This document shows positions 52,422-60,408 of a stretch of DNA of 64,000 bases, piece after piece. The stretch's first letter is position 1. Each line of letters starts with the position of its first letter. The position numbers and the translations under genes were made by a program. This DNA is from an uncultured bacterium (GTDB taxonomy: Bacteria; Cyanobacteriota; Vampirovibrionia; Gastranaerophilales; Gastranaerophilaceae): NCBI GenBank assembly GCA_902780525.1, contig CACZFL010000006.1, forward strand, positions 1 to 64,000, given 5' to 3'. A model generated the notes under the pieces. It saw only the letters and a list, made by a program, of their open reading frames with translations. It did no database searches and was not told where the DNA came from.

Positions 52422-53278
52422 TGTTTGGTTTTTTGAATGTTTATAAACCGACAGGCAAAACATCACATGATGTTGTTGCAATTTTGCGCCGTGTTACAAA
52501 AATTAAACAAATCGGTCATACAGGAACGTTAGACCCTTTTGCGGAAGGGGTTCTGCCAATTTGTATCGGAAAAGCCACCAGGCTTATTGAATACCTTAAA
52601 GATGACAAGGCTTATGTAGGAACCGTTCAGCTCGGAAAATCCACAACGACCTATGATATTGAAGGAGAGGGGATAAATGAGTCTGATAAAATCGTTACCC
52701 AAGAAGAAATTGAGCAGACATTGGATAGTTTCAGGGGCGATATAGAACAGCTCCCGCCGGTTTATTCTGCGATTAAAATCGGGGGTAAAAAGCTGTATGA
52801 ATACGCCCGAAAAGGTGAAGAGGTTAAAATAGAGCCCCGAAGGGTAAATATAAGTGAGCTGAAAATATTGAGTTATGATAAAAGAAAACGTCAGTTAGAA
52901 CTATATATAGCTTGTTCCAAAGGCACTTATATCCGCTCAATCGCAAATGATCTTGGTGAAAAACTTGGAACATACGGGCATTTGATTAAACTGGTAAGGG
53001 TTCAGGCTGGTGATTTTGTGGTGAATGAGTCTGTAAAGTTAGAGGATTTGGAAACGGTTGAACAGGTTAATCAGAACCTGATTTACCCCTTGGAATATTT
53101 GGATTATCCCAAGTACGAACTAACAGATGAAGAGTTTGAAAAAGTTTCACATGGGAATCTGATAGAACCTCAAAAATATTTTCCGGAAGGAACAGTAATT
53201 TTAACCAAAAACGGTCAACTTTCAGCCGTTGCAAAATACAAAAACTGCACAATAAAGTGTGAAAAAGTCTTTATATAA
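52421..53278 (+). CDS. truB: tRNA pseudouridine-55 synthase
   Basis: 285 residues. GFLNVYKPTGKTSHDVV, the catalytic Asp in GHTGTLDPFAEGVLPICIGKATR (TLDP near residue 39) and SKGTYIRSIANDLGEKLG are diagnostic. It modifies U55 in the tRNA T loop. Coupled to rbfA. A GGGTAAATATAAG repeat copy falls inside the coding sequence at 52849-52862. The 3' end overlaps the opposite gene by eight bases. Confidence 0.95.
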   Translation: MFGFLNVYKPTGKTSHDVVAILRRVTKIKQIGHTGTLDPFAEGVLPICIGKATRLIEYLKDDKAYVGTVQLGKSTTTYDIEGEGINESDKIVTQEEIEQTLDSFRGDIEQLPPVYSAIKIGGKKLYEYARKGEEVKIEPRRVNISELKILSYDKRKRQLELYIACSKGTYIRSIANDLGEKLGTYGHLIKLVRVQAGDFVVNESVKLEDLETVEQVNQNLIYPLEYLDYPKYELTDEEFEKVSHGNLIEPQKYFPEGTVILTKNGQLSAVAKYKNCTIKCEKVFI

Positions 53279-53618
53279 CTATATCAATCTCTTTTCCAAA
53301 TCGGTCCAGAACAGGTTGGACTTTAACTTTTAAATCTTTAGATTTAAGAGTTCCGCTTTTTTGGGCAATTTCCAGAATATCTGCAGTTGCTTTTTCTATT
53401 TCAGGATATTTTGCAAGTATTTTTTCGCTAATTTCTTCGGCATACCTTCTGTACCCTTGATGCCCCGTATATTTTGGGACATTACCGTGCACTTTTTTCA
53501 ATGTTTCTATATAACCCGTTACTCCGTCAGGCTCAAAAATTTTTCTTGTAGTAATTTCTAAAATTCTTCCGGTAGGGTATTTTTCGCCAAATGATATATT
53601 TGTTTTCTGTATGTTCAT
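53271..53618 (-). CDS. Unknown small protein with N-terminal ISFGEKY motif
   Basis: 115 residues, mostly helical and charged; no family recognised. The start MNIQKTNISFGEKYPTG is one of the clearest examples of the window's N-terminal tag. No signal peptide or membrane segment. No Shine-Dalgarno: TTTAAT (53625-53630, minus) ends six bases before the ATG, predicting a leaderless mRNA. It is divergent from the next tagged gene at 53692, with only 73 bases between the starts. Confidence 0.65.
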   Translation of the reverse strand: MNIQKTNISFGEKYPTGRILEITTRKIFEPDGVTGYIETLKKVHGNVPKYTGHQGYRRYAEEISEKILAKYPEIEKATADILEIAQKSGTLKSKDLKVKVQPVLDRFGKEIDIVI

Positions 53619-53624
53619 ACTGTT

Positions 53625-53630
53625 ATTAAA
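53625..53630 (-). promoter_or_regulatory. -10 box, predicted leaderless start of the 115-residue gene
   Basis: TTTAAT on the minus strand lies six bases before the ATG at 53618. It pairs with an opposite extended -10 at 53677-53685, so a divergent leaderless pair is predicted. Confidence 0.4.
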
Positions 53631-53676
53631 AATCGTAAAAATATTTTTTGTTACTCTGGCAAATTTTATTTTCAGA

Positions 53677-53685
53677 TGTTTTAAT
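53677..53685 (+). promoter_or_regulatory. Extended -10 box, predicted leaderless start of the 217-residue gene
   Basis: TGtTTTAAT ends six bases before the ATG at 53692, and no Shine-Dalgarno is present. Confidence 0.45.
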
Positions 53686-53691
53686 AATGTT

Positions 53692-54345
53692 ATGAAAATT
53701 CTGCAAATTAATAATTATCAATACCAACAAACAAATTTTAAGGCAACTTTTCCGGTTGTTCACTGGGTAGCAGAGGCAGGCGGAAGCTATGCTCCTGAAT
53801 CCAGCCTTAAACTTGTAAGAAAATTACAGAGCAAAGTGGTCAGAGCTCTAAATAAACCACTCGATGAAACAAAAAAAGAAATGAATGTTGCAGAACAAAA
53901 TTTGAGAGCATACCTCGGAAGATGCGATATTGATTACAGAAATCAACCGCAAGTACGCTCATTCTATAACAGAACAGAAGCTAATTTGGACGGGAATTCT
54001 GCTGCTGTTTATATGATTACCGGAAAAGATATTGAGCCATTTGAAGTATTGTTTGCAAAGAATATAGGTATTGCTAAAAACGAAGGGATAAAAAGCCTTA
54101 ACACTCCATATACACCTGAATCAAAAACTGCGATTGATTTGTATAACACAAAAGGACTTGATTTTGTAAATAATTCTAATTTAAGAATCAAAGATAAAAA
54201 CTCTTTAACTTATGTTCTTCACACAAAATTTGAGATTATAAGAAACAAACTTGGTAAAGTAAAAGGGTTTAGATTTATAGACGCAAGATTTTTACCGGAA
54301 AAAGGCCCTGAATGTCCGTTTGAAAAATTAAAAAAACAATTGTAA
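53692..54345 (+). CDS. Unknown protein with N-terminal NFKATF motif
   Basis: 217 residues. The start MKILQINNYQYQQTNFKATF carries the tag; the longer frame from 53611 encodes a hydrophobic stretch that overlaps the divergent gene and has no ribosome site, so it is rejected. The body is mixed helix and strand without a motif I recognise; LGKVKGFRFIDARFLP near the end looks like a strand pair. No signal peptide. It may form a transcription unit with the GNAT-like gene 102 bases on. Confidence 0.65.
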   Translation: MKILQINNYQYQQTNFKATFPVVHWVAEAGGSYAPESSLKLVRKLQSKVVRALNKPLDETKKEMNVAEQNLRAYLGRCDIDYRNQPQVRSFYNRTEANLDGNSAAVYMITGKDIEPFEVLFAKNIGIAKNEGIKSLNTPYTPESKTAIDLYNTKGLDFVNNSNLRIKDKNSLTYVLHTKFEIIRNKLGKVKGFRFIDARFLPEKGPECPFEKLKKQL

Positions 54346-54447
54346 AGTTTTGTAACAAAAACCCGTAAGGCGTTTATAAAATAAGCAATTTCCCTAGAAA
54401 AAATAACTTTATATATGTAAGGTTAGATAAATATAGGTTAGGTAGGT

Positions 54448-55107
54448 ATGATTAACAACATTACGACTACGGATTTGCGTCCGCAGATGAGTGTTGCTAA
54501 AGCAGCACCGTCTGTAACAAGTATGAGTATGCCGGCAATTTTAGGGTTTAAAACGCCGCTGCTCAAAGAAAAGGCGACACTTAGAGTTAAAAAAATAAAG
54601 CGCGGTGATAATATAGTTATCCCCGGAGAAATTGACGATGATTATGTCGATATAGTGGAAGAAGAGATTGAATACAAAGGTAAGTATAGCAACTATAACA
54701 CAGGCGGAAATCTCTTTCTTCCAAATAATACTCCTGTGCAATTTATCCCGCGAACATATAAACGACAAATAAAGTATTTAAAAAACTGCTATATTATTGA
54801 TTATATTCAGTCGCCAAAACCAAAGTGCGGACTTGGGACTGAAGCATTAAAGCAGTTGGCGGAAAGGGCAATGTTTGATACCCGAGCCGACGGGCGTATT
54901 GTGACTTTTTCGGCACCGATTATGAAAGAATCTTCACCTGCACTCTTTTTCTATAAACTAGGGTTCAGGTTTACGGATCCTGCTTGTAATCAGGTGATGG
55001 AAGAGTGCCTGAAACATAACATGCCGGATATTCCGGCACAAATCGGAATGATGTATCTGCCTAAAAACAGGCTGCATAAGTTATTGCATTACGGAGAACT
55101 TTTCTAA
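54448..55107 (+). CDS. GNAT-like N-acetyltransferase with N-terminal GFKTP motif
   Basis: 219 residues. The N-terminal ~40 residues are Ser/Ala/Thr-rich and end in ILGFKTPLLK (31-40), the lineage tag at the end of a low-complexity start. The C-terminal half is GNAT-like: CGLGTEALKQLAERA (acetyl-CoA loop) near 130 and SPALFFYKLGFRFTDP near 170. The substrate is unknown. GGTAGGT lies before the ATG. A single base separates it from the next gene, so they are coupled. Confidence 0.7.
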   Translation: MINNITTTDLRPQMSVAKAAPSVTSMSMPAILGFKTPLLKEKATLRVKKIKRGDNIVIPGEIDDDYVDIVEEEIEYKGKYSNYNTGGNLFLPNNTPVQFIPRTYKRQIKYLKNCYIIDYIQSPKPKCGLGTEALKQLAERAMFDTRADGRIVTFSAPIMKESSPALFFYKLGFRFTDPACNQVMEECLKHNMPDIPAQIGMMYLPKNRLHKLLHYGELF

Positions 55108-55108
55108 A

Positions 55109-55459
55109 ATGTCTGATATCCAAACCTATAATATTAATAACCCCATACCCCGTTCGCCGCAAATAAAGGGTGGCGAGAATCAAATGCAATCATATCAGCT
55201 TGAGGCGCACAACTCAAAAGATATGAAAGTAAAACGTCCGAAAGTTAGTCCGAATGATTTGAAATTAATTCTGCCGGAGAAAAAGCCCTACTCGGATATT
55301 GAAGCCACAAAGCGAATACAGTCAATAAATACTGACATCTATGAAGGTGCGCAAAAGGAGAAAGAAAAACATGAATTTAATTTTAAGCGTTATTTTACGA
55401 TTTTTGGCATACTGGCTCTGCTTACCGCAGCCATCGGTTATTTCCGTAAGGGTAAATGA
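55109..55459 (+). CDS. Small tail-anchored membrane protein
   Basis: 116 residues. The N-terminal 90 are polar and disordered-looking (SDIQTYNINNPIPRSPQIKGG), with an Asn/Ile start like the tagged proteins but no Phe motif. One hydrophobic segment FTIFGILALLTAAIGYF (about 96-112) ends four residues before the C-terminus, typical of a tail anchor. It is co-translated with the GNAT-like protein and may hold it or a partner at the membrane (inference). Confidence 0.65.
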   Translation: MSDIQTYNINNPIPRSPQIKGGENQMQSYQLEAHNSKDMKVKRPKVSPNDLKLILPEKKPYSDIEATKRIQSINTDIYEGAQKEKEKHEFNFKRYFTIFGILALLTAAIGYFRKGK

Positions 55460-55546
55460 TGACGATTAAACTGTCAAAATAAACGATATCATTCATTCTT
55501 TTTGTGATATATAATATACTTTGTAAAACTATAACAGAGGTTGTTT

Positions 55547-56485
55547 ATGCAAAGTAATATATTAATGCCCGGAGATGCTGCGGGGAATTATGACAAAAAG
55601 TGGACGGAAACATTTGATTTAAAATTTTTAATACTCTGGCTGATACTTTTTGCGTTACTGTTAAGCTGGACAGTAATCTATGACCCGGAACTTTTCGAAG
55701 CAAAAGCTTTTTTTATAAGAGCGGGTATAAAACTTTTTGTAATGATGATTCTGGCTCTCGGTGGCGGTATGTTATGCCGGCATTACTGTAATACTGACGA
55801 AAAAGGATATATTACAACCTCAAAAAATAAATGGTTTAAAGTTAACTATACAAGAAAAATTCAGCATTTTGCGGCATATCTTGTTCCTCTGTTAAGTCCT
55901 CCGACAGCACCTTTGGGGATTCTTCCTCACCTTTGGGAATCTCTGTTTGTACTGTTTATGTTTTTGGTTTTAATAAAACCAGTAAGAGAATTTTCAACAT
56001 TTTTTATGCTTCAGTTTAATTCTCTCGACAGGGTTGAAGACAGACCTAATACTTTAAAATGGATAGTTTTGGGGAATATGTTACCGGGGCTTTTAATAAT
56101 AACCATATTTAAACAAATCTTTGAAACGCAACTTCATTTACCGCTTTTGGCAACGGTTGTTGTTCTGACTGTTGCAATAGGTGACGGTCTGGCAGAACCT
56201 GTCGGAACATATCTTGGCAAGAAAAAATATGTTGTTCCTTCCTGGAATCTAAAAAACAGATATGTAAGGTCCTATGCGGGAAGTGCGTGTGTTTATATTG
56301 CAGCACTTGTGTTTTTGTATTTGTTCAGAGATCAGTTTGCTAATCCGCAGGAATTTTGGTCTGCAATGATATTTTTCCCGCCTGTAATGACTTTATCGGA
56401 AGCATTTGCGCCACATTCGATGGATACGCCTGTTATGATGCTTATAGGATTTTCTCTGTTGTGGGGTATTTGCGCATTTTTCTAG
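55547..56485 (+). CDS. Dolichol/phytol kinase-like integral membrane protein
   Basis: About 312 residues, eight or nine hydrophobic segments. The block VAIGDGLAEPVGTYLGKKKY near residue 225 matches the GD-A-x-x-G-G-K motif of the CTP-dependent polyprenol kinase family (dolichol kinase, phytol kinase, CdsA-like). ATG at 55547 has AGAGG six bases upstream. The likely reaction is phosphorylation of a polyprenol or phytol-like alcohol. In cyanobacteria relatives act in tocopherol or chlorophyll recycling; this organism is probably non-photosynthetic, so another lipid alcohol is expected. Confidence 0.75.
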   Translation: MQSNILMPGDAAGNYDKKWTETFDLKFLILWLILFALLLSWTVIYDPELFEAKAFFIRAGIKLFVMMILALGGGMLCRHYCNTDEKGYITTSKNKWFKVNYTRKIQHFAAYLVPLLSPPTAPLGILPHLWESLFVLFMFLVLIKPVREFSTFFMLQFNSLDRVEDRPNTLKWIVLGNMLPGLLIITIFKQIFETQLHLPLLATVVVLTVAIGDGLAEPVGTYLGKKKYVVPSWNLKNRYVRSYAGSACVYIAALVFLYLFRDQFANPQEFWSAMIFFPPVMTLSEAFAPHSMDTPVMMLIGFSLLWGICAFF

Positions 56486-56497
56486 GAAGATAAAATA

Positions 56498-57022
56498 ATG
56501 GAATTTGTTGTACCGTCAAAAAAATATTTAGAATCGTATTATGAAGGTTGTTTAGAGATGTGGAATAATATTCATAACAACTATATAATCCACAATCCTA
56601 AAGACTACGAAATCTGGAAAAATACTATTTTTGAAGAGTTAAAAAATAAAGAAAAAGGAATAAATCTTCCTGAAGGTATCGTTCCTTCTGTTACATACTG
56701 GATAGTATCAAAAGATGAGTACATAGGAACAATAAATATCAGATTAAAACTCAGCGACCAGCTTAAAAAATACGGAGGACATATAGGAGTTGCAATAAAA
56801 CCCTCCAAACAGAGCGGTATATATGGTTTTAAAGCATCTCTGTGGGCACTTGATAAAGCCCGCGAATTGAACATTTCTCCCATACTTGCAACCTGTTTTA
56901 AATCAAACAAGTCTTCACTAAGATTCATGACTTCAAAATTCAGCCATTATTATAAAATCGAGGAAGATACGTTTGAAGAAAGCGGAAAAACGCATGAAAT
57001 AATGCGTTTCTGGTACAAATAA
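56498..57022 (+). CDS. GNAT family N-acetyltransferase
   Basis: 174 residues. [21 protein letters not shown] (core strands), [31 protein letters not shown] (acetyl-CoA loop region, shortened glimpse) and [16 protein letters not shown] fit GNAT fold, close to RimJ/RimL-type and uncharacterised acetyltransferases. Twelve bases after the kinase-like gene with no strong ribosome site visible, so likely read through. Substrate unknown. Confidence 0.75.
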   Translation: MEFVVPSKKYLESYYEGCLEMWNNIHNNYIIHNPKDYEIWKNTIFEELKNKEKGINLPEGIVPSVTYWIVSKDEYIGTINIRLKLSDQLKKYGGHIGVAIKPSKQSGIYGFKASLWALDKARELNISPILATCFKSNKSSLRFMTSKFSHYYKIEEDTFEESGKTHEIMRFWYK

Positions 57023-57050
57023 AAAGCCTTTCTTTGCACATTATACTTTA

Positions 57051-57059
57051 TGATATAAT
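57051..57059 (+). promoter_or_regulatory. Extended -10 promoter of rubrerythrin
   Basis: TGaTATAAT, followed by a 19-base leader with GGGGG before the ATG. A TTGCAC lies 14 bases upstream, too near for a standard -35. Confidence 0.55.
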
Positions 57060-57078
57060 CATAAAAAAGGGGGTTTAT

Positions 57079-57621
57079 ATGACAAATAACAAATACGCAG
57101 GAACTCAGACTGAAAAGAATCTGGAAGCGGCTTTTGCAGGCGAATCACAGGCAAGAAACAAATACACTTATTTTGCTTCAAAAGCGAAGAAAGAAGGTTA
57201 TGAGCAGATTGCTGCACTATTCTTAAAAACAGCTGAAAACGAAAAAGAACACGCAAAACTGTGGTTTAAAGAATTGAACGGAATCGGTGATACTGCAGAA
57301 AACCTGAATACGGCAGCAGAAGGTGAAAACTACGAGTGGACCGATATGTATGAAGAGTTTGCAAAAACAGCTGAAGCAGAAGGCTTTTCTGCACTGGCAT
57401 ACAAATTCAGAGCCGTTGCAGCAATAGAAAAACAACATGAAGAAAGGTACAGAGCATTGTTGAAAAATATTGAAACAAAGCAAGTTTTTGAAAAAAGTGA
57501 AGTTAAAGTGTGGGAATGTAGAAACTGCGGACATATAGTTGTCGGAACAAAAGCTCCGGAAATTTGTCCGGTTTGTGCTCATCCGCAAAGCTTTTTTGAG
57601 ATTAGTGAAAAAAATTACTAG
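57079..57621 (+). CDS. rbr: Rubrerythrin
   Basis: 180 residues from the ATG after GGGGG; a longer frame from 57034 would cover the promoter. The diiron four-helix domain carries the ExxH motifs in [37 protein letters not shown] and IEKQHEERY. The C-terminal rubredoxin domain has CRNCG and CPVCAHP. It reduces hydrogen peroxide with electrons from reduced rubredoxin or NADH, a standard defence in anaerobes. It has its own promoter and terminator. Confidence 0.95.
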   Translation: MTNNKYAGTQTEKNLEAAFAGESQARNKYTYFASKAKKEGYEQIAALFLKTAENEKEHAKLWFKELNGIGDTAENLNTAAEGENYEWTDMYEEFAKTAEAEGFSALAYKFRAVAAIEKQHEERYRALLKNIETKQVFEKSEVKVWECRNCGHIVVGTKAPEICPVCAHPQSFFEISEKNY

Positions 57622-57641
57622 ATTAAATAACTATAAGCTTA

Positions 57642-57676
57642 AAGCCTCCTTGTTTATAAAACAAGGGGGCTTATTT
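57642..57676. terminator. Bidirectional terminator
   Basis: AAGCCTCCTTGTTT-ataa-AACAAGGGGGCTT followed by ATTTTG. It lies between convergent rubrerythrin and the potassium operon. Confidence 0.8.
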
Positions 57677-57695
57677 TGTTAATTAAAAAAATTAA

Positions 57696-58322
57696 TTACT
57701 TATTATCCAGAATCTTATTGATTCCGTCATACAAATTTTGTAATTCTTTCGTAGCAGCAACAGACGGGCATCTTCGCATAAAATTACCTTTATTGTATTC
57801 AAAAATAACATCATTTAGTTCCTGTACAGGCTTTATAAATGTTCTGTCCAGTCTTTTTAAAAGAGCTATTCCCACAAGCCAGATAAATACTGACGGGAAG
57901 AGAATAATCCATATTCCTATGGCTTCCTGTTTTTTTGCTTTTACTCCGGATTGCTCCATAGCAACTCTGTTAATTCTTGTCAATTCAGCAATATCATTAA
58001 CAGTATGTTCTTCAGCTATCTTATTACCCCTAAATGCAGGTAAATAATCCGCCGCTATTTTTTCAATAACCTCTTTTTCTCCCGGTTCTGTGATATTCTT
58101 ATCTGCCAAATCAAGATTTTTCTTAAAAGTGTTTAAATCTTTTTTTGCAGAAATGCTTGTCAGCATTTGTTCAGAATAATATAAAGACTGTGTGTTGCTG
58201 CTGTTCAGCAAGTCAATAGCAGGCTCAAGCTGCTGAAAACCATATATGCCGGCTACGGTAATTATAGTGGAACAAGTCAGAAGAATTATAAAATATAAAT
58301 AAATTTTTTCTGCAAAATTCAT
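57696..58322 (-). CDS. Membrane sensor-like protein with a HAMP domain and no output domain
   Basis: 208 residues. A membrane helix at about 8-28, an extracytoplasmic helical region to about 130 (4HB-MCP-like), a second helix at about 133-153, then FIKPVQELNDVIFEYNKGNF, a HAMP linker, ending at KILDNK. Kinase, cyclase and methyl-accepting domains are absent. Its start overlaps the trkA stop by one base, so it is the third gene of the potassium operon and may report membrane or ion state to another partner (inference). Confidence 0.7.
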   Translation of the reverse strand: MNFAEKIYLYFIILLTCSTIITVAGIYGFQQLEPAIDLLNSSNTQSLYYSEQMLTSISAKKDLNTFKKNLDLADKNITEPGEKEVIEKIAADYLPAFRGNKIAEEHTVNDIAELTRINRVAMEQSGVKAKKQEAIGIWIILFPSVFIWLVGIALLKRLDRTFIKPVQELNDVIFEYNKGNFMRRCPSVAATKELQNLYDGINKILDNK

Positions 58323-58981
58323 TAGCTATTCTCCTTTATCATTTTTTCAATATCTTCATTTGTTCCCGTAACCAGCAGCCTGTCTTCATGTCTGAAAACT
58401 TCGTCAGGAATAGGTCTTACATACTTATTATCCTTCATAATTCCTGCAATAATTACATTATATTTATCAGGTAACTGAAGTTCCTTAAGACTTTTGTTAA
58501 CCATAAAGGACTGAACCGGAATTTCAAACATCTCAAGTTCTTCTGCGCTGTTGTCAAGAAAAAGACTTTTAAATAAAATCTTGTGTGCAAATTTCTTGCC
58601 GTATTCGTATTCAGGGTTTATAATACACTTTGCGCCGATAGCTTTCAGAATTCTTGCATGAATTGCTTCGGAAGCTCTTGCTACAATGTTTTCGCAACCC
58701 ATTTGTTTTAAAAGTGCAACCGTTAATATGGAAGGCTCCCTCGAACCGATTGAACAAATTATTAAATCCCTGTTTTTTGGCGAAAGTTTTGAAAGTGATA
58801 TCTCATCAATTGCATCCAGACAAATTGCATCTGTTGCGTAATTTGAAGCTTCATTAACCAGTTTTTTATCTATATCAACAGCTATAACCTCGTATCCCTT
58901 TTCATAAAGAGTTTTTGTCAAAGCCATTCCAAACTGTCCCAGACCTATTATTAAAATTTGTTCTTTTATTCTTTTTCTCAT
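58322..58981 (-). CDS. Potassium channel regulatory subunit (TrkA/KtrA, RCK)
   Basis: 219 residues. The N-terminal Rossmann RCK-N domain has IIGLGQFGMALTKTLYEKG and VIAVDIDK; the RCK-C domain (about 140-219) contains VNKSLKELQLP and HEDRLLVTGT. This single-copy RCK subunit is the gating partner of KtrB/TrkH. It binds NAD(H) or ATP/ADP and sets K+ uptake. The gene starts ten bases after the channel gene and has GGAG-like bases in the short gap. Confidence 0.9.
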   Translation of the reverse strand: MRKRIKEQILIIGLGQFGMALTKTLYEKGYEVIAVDIDKKLVNEASNYATDAICLDAIDEISLSKLSPKNRDLIICSIGSREPSILTVALLKQMGCENIVARASEAIHARILKAIGAKCIINPEYEYGKKFAHKILFKSLFLDNSAEELEMFEIPVQSFMVNKSLKELQLPDKYNVIIAGIMKDNKYVRPIPDEVFRHEDRLLVTGTNEDIEKMIKENS

Positions 58982-58991
58982 ACTTCTACTC

Positions 58992-60344
58992 CTATGTTAA
59001 TGAAATTTTTGCTTTAGGATAACTTAAATAAAATTCGTTGCTCCTTGAGTTAAGGTAATAAATAACCATTGCAGGAAAAACCCTGCCCAGAAACATTGTC
59101 AAAATTATAACTATTTTCCCGAATACATCAAGCTGAGATGTTATTCCCATAGAAAGTCCCACTGTTCCCATAGCTGAAACTGCTTCAAAAACAAGTTTGG
59201 AATGTGGAAGCATCTGGGTCGTTAATAATAGAAAACAGGAAATAATCAGTATTATCATATATGCAAATATTAAAGCAATTGCTTTATACACTGTTTCATG
59301 GGTTATTTCTCTATTTCTTGTAATATTTTTTCTTCCCAAAAACGTGTTATACGCCGTGATAATTAATACAGCAAAAGTAGTTGTCTTAATACCGCCTGCA
59401 GTACCTCCTGGAGAACCTCCGACTATCATAAGAAATATCAGGGTAAAATAACTTCCACAGGATAAATTGCTTAAATCAACGGAACTGAATCCAGCTGTTC
59501 TTGCGCTGACAGAATGAAAAAATGCGTTCAGAATCTTGTCAGAGCAACTCATATCTTTTAATGTACCGTCAAAAGACGACATTAATATAATAACTGTTCC
59601 GAGAACAATTAAAGCAATTGTAGTATTGAATACGATTTTTGCGACAGGAGAAAGCTTTTCTCCTCTGAGATATTTGGGTAACGTTATTGCTATAACAGGT
59701 GCAATTCCGCCAAATATAATAAGAAGGGCTACTGTTAAAATGATTACAGGGTCGCTGTTATATGGTATCAGGTTATCTGATATTAATGCGTATCCTGCAT
59801 TACAAAAGCCTGATACCGCAAGGAAAACCCCTTGCTTTATACCAAATATTATGTCTTTGTTAAGATATGAAAATCTAAGAGAAAGAATAATAAATCCTAT
59901 AAACTCAAGTATAAAAGTATATTTAAAAATCAGGAACAAAGATTCTTTTATTTCATCTCTGCTTTCTGCATCAAACATGCTTCTTGCATTTTTTTCGTAT
60001 GCAACAGACATTTTCTTTCCGAGCAAAAGAAAAATTATGGAAGAGATACTCATTATACCCAGTCCGCCTGCCTGAATAAGAACCATTAGTATGAACTGAC
60101 CGAAAAGATTTAACTTTGTACTTATATCCTGAACGGAAAGTCCCGTTACACAAACTCCGCTCACGGAAGTAAACAGTGCATCTATAAAAGACATATTTCC
60201 GCAGCATGGCATATACAGAAGTACTCCGCCAAGAAAACACAAAATCAGAAATGTTACTGGAAGTATCCTGACCGGAGATTTTACTATTTCTTCATATAAA
60301 CTATTCAGAAATGCGTGATGTATCCTTTTAATGACATTTGCCAT
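58992..60344 (-). CDS. Potassium uptake channel (TrkH/KtrB family)
   Basis: 450 residues with four selectivity-filter loops of the SKT superfamily: SVSGVCVTGLSV near 60, AVSGFCNAGYALI near 175, SVSARTAGFSSVDL near 290 and AVSAMGTVGLSM near 395. The size fits KtrB. It forms the K+ path gated by the downstream RCK protein. TGcTAATAT (60351-60359, minus) ends six bases before the ATG, with no Shine-Dalgarno. Confidence 0.92.
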   Translation of the reverse strand: MANVIKRIHHAFLNSLYEEIVKSPVRILPVTFLILCFLGGVLLYMPCCGNMSFIDALFTSVSGVCVTGLSVQDISTKLNLFGQFILMVLIQAGGLGIMSISSIIFLLLGKKMSVAYEKNARSMFDAESRDEIKESLFLIFKYTFILEFIGFIILSLRFSYLNKDIIFGIKQGVFLAVSGFCNAGYALISDNLIPYNSDPVIILTVALLIIFGGIAPVIAITLPKYLRGEKLSPVAKIVFNTTIALIVLGTVIILMSSFDGTLKDMSCSDKILNAFFHSVSARTAGFSSVDLSNLSCGSYFTLIFLMIVGGSPGGTAGGIKTTTFAVLIITAYNTFLGRKNITRNREITHETVYKAIALIFAYMIILIISCFLLLTTQMLPHSKLVFEAVSAMGTVGLSMGITSQLDVFGKIVIILTMFLGRVFPAMVIYYLNSRSNEFYLSYPKAKISLT

Positions 60345-60350
60345 AAATAT

Positions 60351-60359
60351 ATATTAGCA
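60351..60359 (-). promoter_or_regulatory. Extended -10 box, predicted leaderless start of the potassium operon
   Basis: On the minus strand TGcTAATAT lies six bases before the ATG at 60344. No -35 or Shine-Dalgarno is evident. Confidence 0.5.
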
Positions 60360-60408
60360 TAAATTACAATGAAAAATTAATTGTTATATGTTAATAGTGC
60401 ATAACTGC

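Noticed and set aside
57034-57078. N-terminal extension of rubrerythrin
   Set aside because: It would cover the TATAAT box, and the inner ATG has a good GGGGG site.
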